A program made the position numbers and the translations under genes. This document shows positions 64,000 to 64,000 of a stretch of DNA of 64,000 nucleotides, piece by piece; positions within the stretch are counted from its first letter, which is position 1; the number at the start of each line of letters is the position of its first letter. The DNA is taken from positions 1,350,136 to 1,414,135 of the forward strand of contig JAWPMR010000001.1 in assembly GCA_033344815.1 (NCBI GenBank). The letters run 5' to 3'. The notes under the pieces were generated by a model. The model was given only the letters and a program-made list of their open reading frames with translations. It had not been told where the DNA came from and did not search any database. This stretch comes from Paracoccaceae bacterium. Lineage in GTDB: Bacteria > Pseudomonadota > Alphaproteobacteria > Rhodobacterales > Rhodobacteraceae.

Positions 64000-64000
64000 T

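Noticed and set aside
1-64000. CRISPR arrays, rRNA genes, riboswitches
   Set aside because: I looked for regularly spaced direct repeats, rRNA-like sequence and a cobalamin riboswitch upstream of cobQ, and found nothing convincing.

Overview
The window looks like a chromosomal segment of a marine Rhodobacteraceae (Roseobacter-group) alphaproteobacterium. This rests on the cobQ / PopZ-like / TolC / isoaspartate-methyltransferase block on the left, the ptsP / lysC / SDR / DUF1178 block on the right, and the kind of accessory genes between them (tripartite tricarboxylate transporter, sulfatases, DUF3604, IclR/LacI regulators). The species assignment is inference from gene content only.

Layout. 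1-5158 is ordinary core sequence: a bidirectional terminator, a YdjM/DUF457-like membrane protein, cobyric acid synthase, a PopZ-like protein, TolC and a protein-L-isoaspartate methyltransferase. A decayed IS256-family element follows (5765-7140), then an intact tRNA-Cys(GCA) gene (7434-7507). From the tRNA to about 57032 the content is accessory. At 56989-57032 lies a 44-nt degenerate copy of the tRNA-Cys 3' half (36/44 matches), the signature of an integrated island of about 49.5 kb. A ruined tyrosine recombinase with an excisionase-like gene sits just inside the left end. A second, unrelated-looking and apparently intact recombinase sits just beyond the right att copy, which suggests successive integrations at the same tRNA. 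Core sequence resumes with ptsP (59076-61319), lysC, an SDR and DUF1178.

Island cargo from left to right: an intact IS1182-family element; a two-gene defence-like operon encoding a 1530-residue TIR-nSTAND1-beta-propeller protein and an overlapping four-helix SLATT/DUF4231-like membrane protein (11581-17054); an old-yellow-enzyme family reductase; an orphan TauA-like binding protein; an IclR regulator followed by a five-gene catabolic operon of unknown substrate (FAD oxidase, cupin, membrane di-iron hydroxylase, PanB-like enzyme, VanB-type reductase; 21263-25783); a sulfatase / DUF3604 / outer-membrane-protein cluster under a divergent Crp/Fnr regulator, with two of its genes broken; a stretch of small regulators and broken genes (34-41 kb); a probable sulfoacetate catabolic cluster (LacI regulator, TctABC uptake system, acylating sulfoacetaldehyde dehydrogenase, sulfoacetate-CoA ligase; 42964-50033); a transposase-capsid chimera; and an HxlR-controlled group with an NmrA-like reductase, beta-carbonic anhydrase, haloalkane-dehalogenase-like hydrolase and a MAPEG-LysR chimera.

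Decay is a strong theme. At least eight loci carry stops or frameshifts, two ORFs are chimeras formed by deletion or insertion, and a degenerate intergenic repeat family recurs between the operons. The most interesting intact item is the TIR-nSTAND1 / SLATT-like pair, which reads as a candidate two-component anti-phage system. The second is the unassigned oxidative operon at 21-26 kb.
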